DNA of 64,000 bases, taken from NCBI RefSeq assembly GCF_021532315.1, contig NZ_JAKGAO010000025.1, positions 62,001 to 126,000 of the forward strand. Direction: 5' to 3'. The translations under genes and the position numbers were made by a program. This document shows positions 28,303 to 37,169 of this stretch, piece after piece; position 1 is the stretch's first letter, and each line of letters begins with the position of its first letter. The notes under the pieces are model-generated. The model saw nothing but the letters and a program-made list of their open reading frames with translations, did not search any database and was not told the origin of the DNA. The stretch is from Paenibacillus tarimensis (lineage in GTDB: Bacteria; Bacillota; Bacilli; Paenibacillales; Paenibacillaceae).

Positions 28303-30123
28303 TTGAAAACTATGATAAACGTCTGGCTGAGGAGGACGGTAAGTCTGCTGCTTGTCCTTGCCTTGGTTCATTGCGAAGCGGAAGCTTCCACGCCGGACAG
28401 GAAGGATTTGCAGTCATTCACCGATGCCTTCTTCAAGGACAGCATGGAACGCTACCATGTGCCGGGCGCCGTGATCTCAATCGTTCAGAACGGCACAATC
28501 GCCTACATGAACGGCTATGGTCTGGCTAACTTGAAGGACAAGAAACCGGTTGATCCAAAGGAGACCCGCTTCCGCGTCGGTTCCCTGGCCAAGCTGATGA
28601 CCGCCACGGCTGTCATGCAGCTCTACGAGCGGGGCCAGATTGATCTGCACACCAGTATCCAGGCGTATGCTCCTGATCTCGACATCGATTATTTCCGCGA
28701 TGCACCGATCACCTTTCACCACCTGCTCACTCACACGGCTGGATTTCCCGAGATGATCTATGAAGTTGGGCGGGATCAGAACCGGCAGCTTACACTCTCG
28801 GAAGCAATTGAGCACCACACGGCAGACCCTATCCGAAAGCCCGGAGAACAGACGGCCTACAGCAACTTCGGCATGTCCCTGGCAGGCTACCTGGTGGAGC
28901 GAATCGCCTCAATGCCCTACAGTGAATATGTCGACCGCCATATCTTCAGTCCGCTGCAGATGGAGAATTCAGGATTTGCGGTGGACGAGGCGAGTTCAGA
29001 CCTTGCCGTTAGCTACACGTATGACAAGGGCTCCTATCACTCGCTGCCTTACGCCTACACCTACCATATTCCCTCAGGCTCGCTCGTTACTACCGCAGAA
29101 GATATGGCACAATTTATCCTGGCGCATCTCGGACAGGGTAAGCCCCCGAATGGCAGCCGCATATTAAAGGAGCAGACAGCCCAGCTTATGCATCAGACAC
29201 AGTTCACACTTCATGAACGCATACCCGGAATGGCATACGGTTTTACGGAGCGCTATGTGAATGGGCAGAGGCTCATCGGGAGCGACGCGGAAATCGACGG
29301 GTTCAGCGCGAATCTCTACCTGCTTCCTTCTGAAGATACCGGCATCTTCATGGCCGCCAATTCAGGCGGCGGCGTTGCGATGGTTGAGGCGTTTATCAAG
29401 GCTTACCTGGATCAGTACCACCCGGCTCACGAGACAACGGAACTGCTGAACAATCCCACTCCTGCACAAGAGCTGCGCAAGCTGGAAGGCTTCTATATTC
29501 CAAGCCGGGCGCACCTGGTCGGACCGTTGAATTTTACGCAGAACTTGTCTGCCGTAAAAGTGGAGGTAATCGAGGACGGGGTTGTCACCTTGGATAACGA
29601 ACGCTATGTGGAAGCAGAGCCCTATCTGTTTCGGCAGGAGCAGGGTACAGCCATGATTTATCTGGACAAAGACAAGGGGCTGCTGGCATCCAGCACAGAC
29701 CCCAAAATGCTGTATGAGCTAAAACCTGCCTCATACCACCCGGCCCTGCATCTCATTCTGTTTGCGGCAGGCGCTCTGCTCTATCCCATACAAGCACTCA
29801 TTTCGATCATTCGGCGGGTGCTGAATCTGCTGCGGGTCCGGAAGACACGGGCAGCCGATTTGCCCGAAACAGCCGTCTCCATCCTGTTCATCCTCTACTT
29901 CCTGTTTGCAGTGTCGACACCCGAGCTGTTCGTGCATACCGTTCCCTGGTGGGCTTATCCGCTGCTGTTCCTCCCTGTACTTTGTTCGGCTGCCCTCTTC
30001 GTCCGGGTGATCATGCTGCATATTCGCAAGCGCAGACCGGGCGCAGCACACTATGCTTTTGCTGCGGTCACCTTACTGTTCACCATCTATATGTACATGT
30101 GGGGATTTTTCCAGCTCTCATAA
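28303..30123 (+). CDS. serine hydrolase of the beta-lactamase/PBP4* family with C-terminal membrane helices
   Basis: A 606-aa protein with an N-terminal signal or anchor, a class C beta-lactamase-like domain (residues ~30-380) and four hydrophobic segments at the C-terminus (~470-600). Catalytic motifs are visible: SLAK in VGSLAKLMTATAVM and YSN in AYSNFGMSLAGYLVE. Members act as peptidases or esterases on D-amino acid peptides of cell walls rather than as drug-degrading lactamases. The TTG at 28303 is preferred to the ATG at 28312 because AGGAGG is 9 nt upstream of the TTG. Confidence 0.87.
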   Translation: MKTMINVWLRRTVSLLLVLALVHCEAEASTPDRKDLQSFTDAFFKDSMERYHVPGAVISIVQNGTIAYMNGYGLANLKDKKPVDPKETRFRVGSLAKLMTATAVMQLYERGQIDLHTSIQAYAPDLDIDYFRDAPITFHHLLTHTAGFPEMIYEVGRDQNRQLTLSEAIEHHTADPIRKPGEQTAYSNFGMSLAGYLVERIASMPYSEYVDRHIFSPLQMENSGFAVDEASSDLAVSYTYDKGSYHSLPYAYTYHIPSGSLVTTAEDMAQFILAHLGQGKPPNGSRILKEQTAQLMHQTQFTLHERIPGMAYGFTERYVNGQRLIGSDAEIDGFSANLYLLPSEDTGIFMAANSGGGVAMVEAFIKAYLDQYHPAHETTELLNNPTPAQELRKLEGFYIPSRAHLVGPLNFTQNLSAVKVEVIEDGVVTLDNERYVEAEPYLFRQEQGTAMIYLDKDKGLLASSTDPKMLYELKPASYHPALHLILFAAGALLYPIQALISIIRRVLNLLRVRKTRAADLPETAVSILFILYFLFAVSTPELFVHTVPWWAYPLLFLPVLCSAALFVRVIMLHIRKRRPGAAHYAFAAVTLLFTIYMYMWGFFQLS

Positions 30124-30134
30124 GGTGCACAAAA

Positions 30135-30170
30135 GAAACAGACTGCGGCCGAAAGACTGCAGTCTGTTTC
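30135..30170. terminator. bidirectional terminator between convergent genes
   Basis: GAAACAGACTGC (30135-30146) pairs perfectly with GCAGTCTGTTTC (30159-30170), a 12-bp stem lying between the serine hydrolase and the convergent M56 peptidase gene. Confidence 0.8.
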
Positions 30171-30194
30171 CTTCTAGTGTGTCCATTCTATTAT

Positions 30195-31082
30195 TCATCC
30201 TTCCAGTACAAGCACTGTCATGCCAACAAAGAGCAGCAGCGTATAGAAGGACAGGAGCAGCGATACAGTTGGAAGCTTCACCGGAATGCGCTTCTGCGGC
30301 TCCAGAAGCTGCTGCAATCGGTAATTAATAGCCCCGTCTGCACTGGCAAAATAGATGATGACCGGTACAGCCCCAGCCGACTTAGCCCTCTCGTGGACTC
30401 GCACGAGCTTGAGAAGCGCACTGCCGATTCCCCATTCGGAGCCCGTCTTGCGGATCGCATAGCTGTCTGCCTGCAGCTCGCTCAGAATCTTCGCATTCTG
30501 GTAAGCCCACTTCGTCAACGGGATAAACCATATCGTCTGTGCGATCAGCTGAAGCAGGAAGATCCGCAGCGGATCGTACTTCATCCGGTGATAAGACTCA
30601 TGCTCCACTACCGCCTGCAGCTCATCCCGGTCCAGCATATCGAGCAGCCCGTTGGAGAGCACAATGACAGGCTTCCAAAATCTCATCGTGAAGGCCAGTG
30701 GTTCCGCATGGCCGATGACCATGAGCTGTCCCTCATCCAACCCGCACGCTCTGCAGACGCTGCTGCTCAGGCCGGCATCGTAAAGTGCCGCAATACGTCC
30801 TCTGAACCGGCGGGCTCTGCTGTACTGCAGCGACACCCTTAGCAGGGTATGAATGACAAGATATACGATAAAGAACTGTACGGCGAACAGAACGAGCGAG
30901 TAATAGAACGTATTCTGCCTGAAGAAGCTGGTGCAAAATTCAAACACGTTGAACATCTGAAGATTAACGCCAAAGAGGAGATGGGCCGCATACATTCCGA
31001 TTTGAAACCAGACGATAAGCGCGATAGCCAGGCTAAGCCCGAAGGTCAGCATGTTCTGTTTCCGAAAGCGCTGCTCTCTCAT
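30195..31082 (-). CDS. M56 family (BlaR1/MecR1-like) membrane metallopeptidase
   Basis: A 295-aa membrane protease with two N-terminal helices and one near the C-terminus. The zinc motif is HESYH in VVEHESYHRMKYDP, with a likely third ligand in ELQADSYA. It lacks the penicillin-binding sensor domain of BlaR1, so it senses something else. Its ATG overlaps the stop of the BlaI-type gene, and by family analogy it would cleave that repressor to induce the regulon. Confidence 0.88.
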   Translation of the reverse strand: MREQRFRKQNMLTFGLSLAIALIVWFQIGMYAAHLLFGVNLQMFNVFEFCTSFFRQNTFYYSLVLFAVQFFIVYLVIHTLLRVSLQYSRARRFRGRIAALYDAGLSSSVCRACGLDEGQLMVIGHAEPLAFTMRFWKPVIVLSNGLLDMLDRDELQAVVEHESYHRMKYDPLRIFLLQLIAQTIWFIPLTKWAYQNAKILSELQADSYAIRKTGSEWGIGSALLKLVRVHERAKSAGAVPVIIYFASADGAINYRLQQLLEPQKRIPVKLPTVSLLLSFYTLLLFVGMTVLVLEG

Positions 31083-31495
31083 AGGCTGTCCTTCTTCAGC
31101 TTTTGGATTTTATCCTCCAGCTGCGCCAGCAGCTTCTGGTCGGCATGGTCAAGTGCGTCAATCATATGCGTGATCACGACTCCTCCGAATTCGTCCAGCA
31201 GATTCTGGGTCAGCTTCCTAGACTGCTCCCCAATGAATTCCTCTCTCGTCTGAACAGGACGGAACAGCGATAGCCGGCCCTGCGCTCTTTTCCGCAAAAT
31301 CCCCTTATCGACCAGCCGGTTCATCACCGTCATCACGGTATTGAAGCTCAGCGCCTTATCACGTTCCAGCCGTTCCTGCACCTGCTTAATGCTGAGCTCT
31401 CCCGCGTCCCACAAGTAGTCCATAATTTTGGCTTCGAGAGGTCCGAAGAATCGGTTCAGCCCAGTCTCGCCATATTTATATGATTTAATGTCCAT
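31079..31495 (-). CDS. BlaI/MecI family transcriptional repressor
   Basis: A 138-aa repressor with the BlaI winged helix: LEAKIMDYLWDAGELSIKQVQERL, then SFNTVMTVMNRLVDKGILRKR. The C-terminal half is helical for dimerisation. A BlaI-box palindrome lies at 31510-31524, just upstream of its start, indicating autorepression. Two more boxes precede the yceI-like gene. It forms an operon with the M56 peptidase. Confidence 0.92.
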   Translation of the reverse strand: MDIKSYKYGETGLNRFFGPLEAKIMDYLWDAGELSIKQVQERLERDKALSFNTVMTVMNRLVDKGILRKRAQGRLSLFRPVQTREEFIGEQSRKLTQNLLDEFGGVVITHMIDALDHADQKLLAQLEDKIQKLKKDSL

Positions 31496-31509
31496 TGTTG
31501 TCAGCCTCC

Positions 31510-31524
31510 ACTACACAGTATAGT
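31510..31524. promoter_or_regulatory. BlaI-type operator upstream of the BlaI gene
   Basis: ACTACACAGTATAGT is an imperfect palindrome of the ACTACA-N3-TGTAGT type, ending 15 bp from the repressor start. It shares its form with the two sites at 32311 and 32405. Confidence 0.7.
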
Positions 31525-31586
31525 GCAGCAGGCCTGCTCCTTCAAGCCCTGAACGTTCACACAGCAGCATCCCGCCGCCGCTGCCC

Positions 31587-32273
31587 TCAGGCTTGCGTCT
31601 TATCAAGAATCAGCTGGAGCTGGATCGTGACATTGTTCTCGGTCTCTACCAGAACCTGATGCGGGTTCTCCATCCCGAAGTCGGCAAAGGTGACAACCGT
31701 GCTGCCTTCCATCTTAACCTGACCCTGCTCATAAACAGCCTTGCTGTTGAAGACAACATCCTTCGTTATGCCTCGGACCGTAAGCGTGCCCTTCATCTGA
31801 AACTCTGCAGGCACGCCTTCCTGCCACTGCTCCGGGAGTCCCTCGAATGCTGACGCCTCGAAGGTCGCCTCCGGATACTTGCCGGTATCGAGGAAGCGGT
31901 CACCCTTGATATGATCATCCCGCGTAGGATTGCCGGAATCCACACCGCTAAGATCTATTTTACCCTCGCCCTTCATCTGGCTGGCATCTCCCGTGTTGAT
32001 TGTCCAGCTGCCCTCTACCTTCCCCAACGTCATGTTCACCGGTTCCTTGGATGTCTGCAGCGACAGATACACCTCCGACTCCTCCGCCAAATGCCAGACG
32101 CTATCCAGCTGTTCCGCCCCCACTGCCGTACCGGATGCAGCTGCTGCAGAATCCGCTTTACCAATGACCTCCCTAACTTCCACATGATTGCCGGTAAAAT
32201 AATCGTAGGCCGCATAACCGCCACCCGCCAACACAACCGCTGCCCCGAGTGCGATCCAAGCTGTCTTCTTCAT
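31587..32273 (-). CDS. membrane-anchored YceI family protein
   Basis: A 228-aa protein with one N-terminal helix (MKKTAWIALGAAVVLAGGG) and a YceI lipocalin-like domain that binds isoprenoid-type lipids. Typical YceI signatures are present: GKVEGSWTINTGDAS, a DDHIKGDRFLDTGKYPEATF segment and GTLTVRGITKDVVF. GGAGG precedes the ATG. Two BlaI-type operators upstream suggest it is the main target of the adjacent repressor and may respond to a membrane or wall stress. Confidence 0.9.
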   Translation of the reverse strand: MKKTAWIALGAAVVLAGGGYAAYDYFTGNHVEVREVIGKADSAAAASGTAVGAEQLDSVWHLAEESEVYLSLQTSKEPVNMTLGKVEGSWTINTGDASQMKGEGKIDLSGVDSGNPTRDDHIKGDRFLDTGKYPEATFEASAFEGLPEQWQEGVPAEFQMKGTLTVRGITKDVVFNSKAVYEQGQVKMEGSTVVTFADFGMENPHQVLVETENNVTIQLQLILDKTQA

Positions 32274-32310
32274 TAATAATTCCTCCTCATGATTTGCCGC
32301 CCCATCTCAC

Positions 32311-32325
32311 ACTACATTATGTAGT
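32311..32325. promoter_or_regulatory. BlaI-type operator upstream of the yceI-like gene
   Basis: ACTACATTATGTAGT is a perfect palindrome with a 3-nt centre, 38 bp from the YceI start. It matches the TACA/TGTA half-site rule of BlaI/MecI operators. Confidence 0.75.
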
Positions 32326-32368
32326 TCTGTTAAATAAAAAAAACTGTCCCCTGCAGTACCTTTTCGTC

Positions 32369-32392
32369 TTATCCCCACAGTCACGGGGATAA
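32369..32392. repeat. hairpin-forming inverted repeat in the yceI upstream region
   Basis: TTATCCCC and GGGGATAA form a perfect 8-bp stem with an 8-nt loop between the two BlaI-type operators. There is no T-run on either side, so it is not an obvious terminator. Confidence 0.6.
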
Positions 32393-32404
32393 TGAAACAT
32401 CATA

Positions 32405-32419
32405 ACTACAGGCTGTAGT
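32405..32419. promoter_or_regulatory. distal BlaI-type operator
   Basis: ACTACAGGCTGTAGT is a perfect palindrome with the same ACTACA-N3-TGTAGT form as the site at 32311. It lies about 130 bp upstream of the YceI start. The remainder of the gap to 32576 holds nothing I can identify. Confidence 0.7.
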
Positions 32420-32576
32420 GTTAATGAGGTGACTGAATTAGCCATCAGTGTACCTGCCCATGCTGAAAGCAAGCTTAAGCGAACCTTAAAAGCATATTAA
32501 TTATCAAACGCCGGGTCAAGAGGCCCGCCGGGGATGCAGCCCCTGCGAGCCTGCTTCGAACCAGTCCGGCCGAAGG

Positions 32577-33926
32577 TCACGATTCCCGAATCGTAACTAT
32601 ACTCCAATTCGTCCGGTAGAAGCGGATTGTAACTGCAAGTCCGAACAGGACGAGGTAGGAGTAAAGCGCAACCCAGGCGCCGATGCTTCCCCACTTGAAG
32701 ATGAAGATAGCGAGATATGCCATCGGCACAAACACAAGCAGTCCAAGCACGAACGAAATGATCAGCAGAAACCGGGTATCTCCTGTTCCCCGCAAGCCCC
32801 CCGCATAGATGTTCAACAGACCGTCGAACAGCTGCAGGAAGGCCGATATCATAATCAGCTGGCCGGCCAGCTGATACACTTCCGGGTCAGGCGTGTAGAT
32901 CCGGGCAATCGGCTCGGCGAAGAAGAACTCCACAATTCCGATGATAACAAGCAGCATCGTGCCGACTACAGCCGTATCGGTCGCAAGCCTTCGCCCCTCA
33001 AGCGCCTTGCGCTGTCCGATCCGCTGGCCGACGAGAATCGTCGCTGTCGAACCGAAGGCAAATGCCGGCATAAAGCCGAGACCCATCACGCTGAGCGCGA
33101 CTTCATTGGCTGCAAGAGCCACCTCTCCAAGCACGGCAACGAACATCGTAAACAGCAGCATCGCAAAGCTAAGGGAAAATTCCTGCACCCCGAGCTTGCC
33201 GCTCTCCTGAAGAATCAGCTTGGCTTCCCTGCGGTTCCAGGCGATTTTCGAACGAGTGCCATATACCGGATGCAGGCGGATAAAATAGACATACAAGCAG
33301 CCCAGCAGACCAACCGCCTCGCCCAGGAAGAATGCCCAGCCCGCCCCGGTCAGCCCGTAAGCCTGAAAGCCGAAGTGGCCGTAAGTCCAGGCGAAAGTAA
33401 AGAAGATCATCAGTATATTGGAGAGAAGCGAGAGCACCATTGGCGTTCTTGTGTCCCCAATCCCGCGGAAGAAGCCGTGGAACACGAAGTTGAGAATACC
33501 GCATGCCATCGCATAAAAGCGGATCTGCAAATATTCCTCACCAGCCAGCAAGCCTTGAGAGTTCTCGCCGCCGATCAGACGCAGCACATCTCCTGACAAG
33601 AAAGCACCGGCAAGGAATATAAGCACGGCCATAATAGAAGTCACATACAGCGCGATATAGGTCCTCTCAATGCCCCGTTTCATATCCCCTGCCCCAAAGT
33701 TCTGGGCAACCAGATAGTTGACGCTGTGCCCGATGCCCGAGAAGATCGCCCAGACATTATAGATGACAATGTTGGCGACACCGACGATAGCAATGGCCTC
33801 AGCACCCAGCTTGCCAATAATGATCAGGTTCAGTGTGCCCGAGAGTGTAATCATGGCAAACGATATGACGGAAGGCAGCGCAAGCGACAGAATCAGTCCC
33901 CAGTTTGCCGTAAACTTTTTCAACAT
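32577..33926 (-). CDS. MATE family efflux transporter
   Basis: A 449-aa exporter with about 12 helices in two repeats (LALPSVISFAMITLSGTLNLIIIGKLG, and GVQEFSLSFAMLLFTMFVAVLG in the second half). The start at 33926 is preferred over upstream in-frame codons because AAAGG lies 7 nt before it. It differs clearly from the MATE protein at 14765. No regulator is adjacent. Confidence 0.88.
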   Translation of the reverse strand: MLKKFTANWGLILSLALPSVISFAMITLSGTLNLIIIGKLGAEAIAIVGVANIVIYNVWAIFSGIGHSVNYLVAQNFGAGDMKRGIERTYIALYVTSIMAVLIFLAGAFLSGDVLRLIGGENSQGLLAGEEYLQIRFYAMACGILNFVFHGFFRGIGDTRTPMVLSLLSNILMIFFTFAWTYGHFGFQAYGLTGAGWAFFLGEAVGLLGCLYVYFIRLHPVYGTRSKIAWNRREAKLILQESGKLGVQEFSLSFAMLLFTMFVAVLGEVALAANEVALSVMGLGFMPAFAFGSTATILVGQRIGQRKALEGRRLATDTAVVGTMLLVIIGIVEFFFAEPIARIYTPDPEVYQLAGQLIMISAFLQLFDGLLNIYAGGLRGTGDTRFLLIISFVLGLLVFVPMAYLAIFIFKWGSIGAWVALYSYLVLFGLAVTIRFYRTNWSIVTIRES

Positions 33927-34036
33927 TATCATGCCTTTCACCTGTTTTGTAAGCATTTCGTAAGAGAAGCGGATGCACTCCTCCCATTTTACGATGACAG
34001 GCACTGAAAAAGCTACACGACCTGCCTATTGGTAAA

Positions 34037-34068
34037 TAAAAAAGCCTGCGCCAAGGATCAGCGCAGGT
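34037..34068 (-). terminator. terminator of the CAP/LysM protein gene
   Basis: CCTGCGC and GCGCAGG form a 7-bp stem with a 9-nt loop, followed on the minus strand by six T, about 60 bp after the stop at 34130. Confidence 0.8.
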
Positions 34069-34129
34069 GGTTGCAGGGAAAGGCGCCCGGCGGCAAAAAG
34101 TGAGAGCCGGATCGAAACATATCATTCAA

Positions 34130-34729
34130 TCATTTCCCTATAAACATTTGTGTCCAGTGGTTGCCTCGTTCGCAATAACCGACACCAATATGAGTGAACT
34201 CGGCTTTTAAAATATTCGCCCGGTGACCGCTGCTATTCATCCAAGAATTCATTACCTCTTGCGGGGATCGCTGCCCTTTGGCAATATTCTCACCGGCGGT
34301 TCGGTAGGAAATACCGAATGCTCTCATCATATCGAATGGTGATCCGTAAGTTGGTGATTGGTGACTGAAAAATCCTTTTTGCGCCATATCGCAAGACTTG
34401 ACTCTTGCTGTTCTTTGAAGTTCCCAATCCATCTGCAGAGGTCGGAGTCCGGCTTTGGATCGCTCTTGATTCACGATCGTCAAAACTTGCTGTTCGACAT
34501 TTTTGGTTTGGTCAATATTTGGTATGTTCACTTTGTCGCCCGGATAGATCAGATTCGGATTTTTAAATTGAGGGTTGGCGCTGATAATTTCACTTACACC
34601 GATCTGATATTTAACAGCAATTTTCCAAAGGGAGTCTCCCTTTTGAACTATGTAAGTATCGGTCGCCGCATTTGAAACGCTTGTCAGCAGCATAAAAAGA
34701 GCCATTGCCAAAAGTGAAATTCGTTTCAC
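34130..34729 (-). CDS. secreted LysM and CAP/SCP domain protein (YkwD-like)
   Basis: A 199-aa exported protein. The GTG at 34729 is chosen because AAGGAG is 9 nt upstream; the ATG 9 nt earlier abuts the RBS. This gives a clean signal peptide ending SNAATD. A LysM domain follows (YIVQKGDSLWKIAVKYQIG...YPGDKVNIP), which binds peptidoglycan, then a CAP domain with VNQERSKAGLRPL, HQSPTYGSPFDMM, AGENIAKGQ and SGHRANIL. Related proteins are spore-coat or wall proteins (YkwD, SafA-linked), but the exact role is unknown. Confidence 0.9.
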   Translation of the reverse strand: MKRISLLAMALFMLLTSVSNAATDTYIVQKGDSLWKIAVKYQIGVSEIISANPQFKNPNLIYPGDKVNIPNIDQTKNVEQQVLTIVNQERSKAGLRPLQMDWELQRTARVKSCDMAQKGFFSHQSPTYGSPFDMMRAFGISYRTAGENIAKGQRSPQEVMNSWMNSSGHRANILKAEFTHIGVGYCERGNHWTQMFIGK

Positions 34730-34885
34730 TGGTTCCATCTCCTTTTTTTCTTTTCTGGGCATATATAGCATCCACCCTGGTTTCCTGGTTTGGGGTATTC
34801 TTCCATTAAAAAGTTTCAACTTTGTATTCTTAAGATATTAAGATATCCGGCAAGCGGAAATATTATCGGTGCCAAATTCAAGAAA

Positions 34886-34925
34886 CAAAAAAAAAGCCGC
34901 CCAACACGCGAAGGCGACTTTTTTC
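34886..34925 (-). terminator. orphan terminator-like hairpin in the leader of the CAP/LysM gene
   Basis: On the minus strand AGTCGCC and GGCGGCT flank an 11-nt loop and are followed by nine T. The hairpin lies about 160 nt upstream of the CAP/LysM start and is separate from the pectate lyase terminator. It could therefore attenuate the CAP/LysM transcript. Flanking A and T runs allow pairing in either direction. Confidence 0.6.
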
Positions 34926-35032
34926 CGCTTCAAGATAGCTTTCATTTTGGATTCACAAACCATAGGAACTCAAACCCTCTTGCATAAGTTGCTGCCGCTT
35001 TAATGTCCCCCTATTATTAGAGATAACCTTAA

Positions 35033-35061
35033 TTTATACTTTCCTGTATGTAAAAAAACAA
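35033..35061 (-). promoter_or_regulatory. candidate promoter for the CAP/LysM leader transcript
   Basis: On the minus strand TTGTTT and TATAAA are separated by 17 nt. The -35 part overlaps the T-run of the pectate lyase terminator. A transcript from here would have a leader of about 300 nt containing the hairpin at 34886-34925. Confidence 0.4.
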
Positions 35062-35091
35062 GCCAACTATGAATCAAACATAGCTGGCTTG
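35052..35091 (-). terminator. terminator of the pectate lyase gene
   Basis: CAAGCCAACTATG (35059-35071) pairs with CATAGCTGGCTTG (35079-35091) with one G-T pair, followed on the minus strand by seven T. It lies just after the stop at 35109. Confidence 0.85.
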
Positions 35092-35108
35092 GCCATTATT
35101 ACTGCTAA

Positions 35109-37169
35109 TTAATACTTTGTTATCTGCCAGCTGCTCTTGCTCCAGCCAAGCTGTCCGGCTCCGGCACCGTTGCTGCCAGTGAGCTGAGCCTTGAGGCCGG
35201 ACGGGTCTTCAGCCTTGTACGTATATGGAAGGGTATCGAAACCATTCCATGCGAATGCCTTAACTGCCGCTGGCTTTGGCGATAGCGGACTTCCGGCATC
35301 CTCACTGCCGCCTCTGAACGTATTGCCGTCCAGCGTGTAGATCGTATTGACGAGCTTTATTTTACCCGTGTAGGCAGCGTTGCTGGCACTTGCCTGATTG
35401 TTGCGCACAGGAGACGCTACATCGATAATTTCCGAGTTCTCCAGCAGCAAAGCGCCTCCCTCAGTTGAGATTGCCCCGTTGCTTGTTACGCCAAAATGAT
35501 ACCCCTTCGAAGCGATAGCCGAGCTGATCTTCGAGGTCAGGCGTTTCTTCGACGCACGCGTTCCCGCACTGTCCATCACGATGTTGTAAACATGCACGTT
35601 GCCCCCGCGCAGACGCGGCATCCGGTCTTGAATATCCTTGTAATAATTGTGGTGCAAGGTAACCTCCAGATTGGCGTTATCTACCGCAAATTCGGTAGCG
35701 CCAATCAGATGCCCCTTCTTCTGCCCTGCTGCTACTGCAATGATATCCTCCTTGCTAAGACCGAGGCTGCGCAGGTAGTTGTACATCGGATAGCTGGAGC
35801 GGCTGCCTTCCATCGCATTGATCTGCTGAGCCACCCAGCCGGTGCTGCTCTGATTATCGCCCCGGAATACAGACCACGAGATCGTCACACCATTCGAGCC
35901 TTTCTTTACGTCAACTAGCCCGTCGTAGGCTTTGTTAAATGTACAGTGGTCAATCCAAATCTTGCTGGATGCTTCCACCGTGATATAATCCCAGTCATTG
36001 CGGTCATAATCACCCTTGGTTGCTTCATCCCATTCCCACAGCTCGTCAAACTCCAGGTTGCGGATGATGACATTTGAGCTGCGTTTAATCGTGAAGGAAG
36101 CGTGCTTGAGCTTCGCGCCATTCGTAGAGAATATGGTCAGCCCGTTGAACCCTTCAATCGCAATCTTGCTAACACCCGTCTTGAGCAGTACAGGATGCGT
36201 CAGCGGCGTGTTATGGGTAGAGAATGGAGCCGTCTTGGCTGCCGAAGGAATTTCGTTCCAGCCCAGATTCAGGTCATTCATTATCTCGATTACTTTGACG
36301 CCGGAGCCCTTCTTCAGAGCGGCGGCCAAATCAGACGCCGTATAGACCTTCTTGTAAGCGGCATTCGTCTCTCCGATATTCCCGCCGCCTGTTGTACCTG
36401 CAGCAAATCCGGTCAGGTCATAGTTAGACTGCAGCACAGGAGCAGGCGCTGGTGTTGGCTCCGGTGTTGGTTCTGGTGTTGGTTCTGGTGTTGGTTCTGG
36501 TGTTGGTTCTGGTGTTGGCTCCGGCGTTGGTGCCGGCTCAGAGCCTCCCGGCACTTCAGCACCAGCGCCCGCTACCGTCACATTATCAAACTGTACGGCT
36601 GTCTTATAGCCAATTAATCCCACACGACCCGCTTTCAGCTCACTGTCTGCAGCACTCAGCTCCAGGGAGCCGTTAATATATACCTTAAGCTCCGAACCAG
36701 CTGCCGCAAGAGCAACGCGGTAAGCAGTGCCTTCGGACATCGGGTAATCCTTCGATACCAGAGTCGTCGAGGAGCCTCTTACCTTCTTGCGCAGCTCCAG
36801 CTTTTCACCGCCTGTAAGAGAAACTGCATAATAATTGTTGCCATCTATGTATCTGCCTGCCAACATGGCCCGGTTCGAGCCGTTAAAATCCAGGACGTTA
36901 AGGTCAGCTTCCACCCGGTAGTCCGTCCAGTCTGTGCTGCCTGCGGATGCGCGTGCTTCCTTATCTAGGGCAGATTGCTGATAAGCATAGCCGCCTTTAA
37001 CCGTTACCACGGACCAAGATCCGTACTGCGTTTCCCAGCCATCCGCCTGTCCATCCTCGAACGTGTCACTAAACAGCGAGGCTGCCAGCGACTCCTTGCT
37101 CCAACCAATTGCACTGCCTGACATGATCAGACTGAAAATAAGTAGGACCTGCATCATCTTGCGTTTCAC
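35109..37169 (-). CDS. secreted pectate lyase, family PL1, with N-terminal LamG-like domain
   Basis: A 686-aa exported enzyme that cleaves polygalacturonate by beta-elimination using calcium. The GTG at 37169 follows GGAGGAG; it yields a signal peptide. A beta-sandwich domain of the LamG/DUF1080 type spans residues ~30-190, then a Pro-Thr-Glu linker, then the PL1 parallel beta-helix. The helix shows IWIDHCTFNKAYDGLVDV (Ca-binding Asp) and the catalytic-region DRMPRLRGGNVHVYN. The N-terminal domain probably binds glycan. It is monocistronic. Confidence 0.9.
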   Translation of the reverse strand: MKRKMMQVLLIFSLIMSGSAIGWSKESLAASLFSDTFEDGQADGWETQYGSWSVVTVKGGYAYQQSALDKEARASAGSTDWTDYRVEADLNVLDFNGSNRAMLAGRYIDGNNYYAVSLTGGEKLELRKKVRGSSTTLVSKDYPMSEGTAYRVALAAAGSELKVYINGSLELSAADSELKAGRVGLIGYKTAVQFDNVTVAGAGAEVPGGSEPAPTPEPTPEPTPEPTPEPTPEPTPEPTPAPAPVLQSNYDLTGFAAGTTGGGNIGETNAAYKKVYTASDLAAALKKGSGVKVIEIMNDLNLGWNEIPSAAKTAPFSTHNTPLTHPVLLKTGVSKIAIEGFNGLTIFSTNGAKLKHASFTIKRSSNVIIRNLEFDELWEWDEATKGDYDRNDWDYITVEASSKIWIDHCTFNKAYDGLVDVKKGSNGVTISWSVFRGDNQSSTGWVAQQINAMEGSRSSYPMYNYLRSLGLSKEDIIAVAAGQKKGHLIGATEFAVDNANLEVTLHHNYYKDIQDRMPRLRGGNVHVYNIVMDSAGTRASKKRLTSKISSAIASKGYHFGVTSNGAISTEGGALLLENSEIIDVASPVRNNQASASNAAYTGKIKLVNTIYTLDGNTFRGGSEDAGSPLSPKPAAVKAFAWNGFDTLPYTYKAEDPSGLKAQLTGSNGAGAGQLGWSKSSWQITKY
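36446..36537. repeat. 12-bp tandem repeats coding a PTPE linker
   Basis: The unit GGTGTTGGTTCT and variants recur about seven times and encode Pro-Thr-Pro-Glu repeats between the two domains of the pectate lyase. The copies in the centre are identical, so the linker length may vary between strains. Confidence 0.85.

Noticed and set aside
34850-34963. Minus-strand 35-codon frame starting MKAILKRKKVAFACWAAF
   Set aside because: It looks like a signal peptide, but the frame runs through the hairpin and T-run at 34886-34925 and lacks an RBS, so the resemblance is probably chance.
36452-36676. Plus-strand frame encoding a Val-Leu repeat
   Set aside because: It is the reverse complement of the PTPE linker repeats in the pectate lyase gene and has no RBS.
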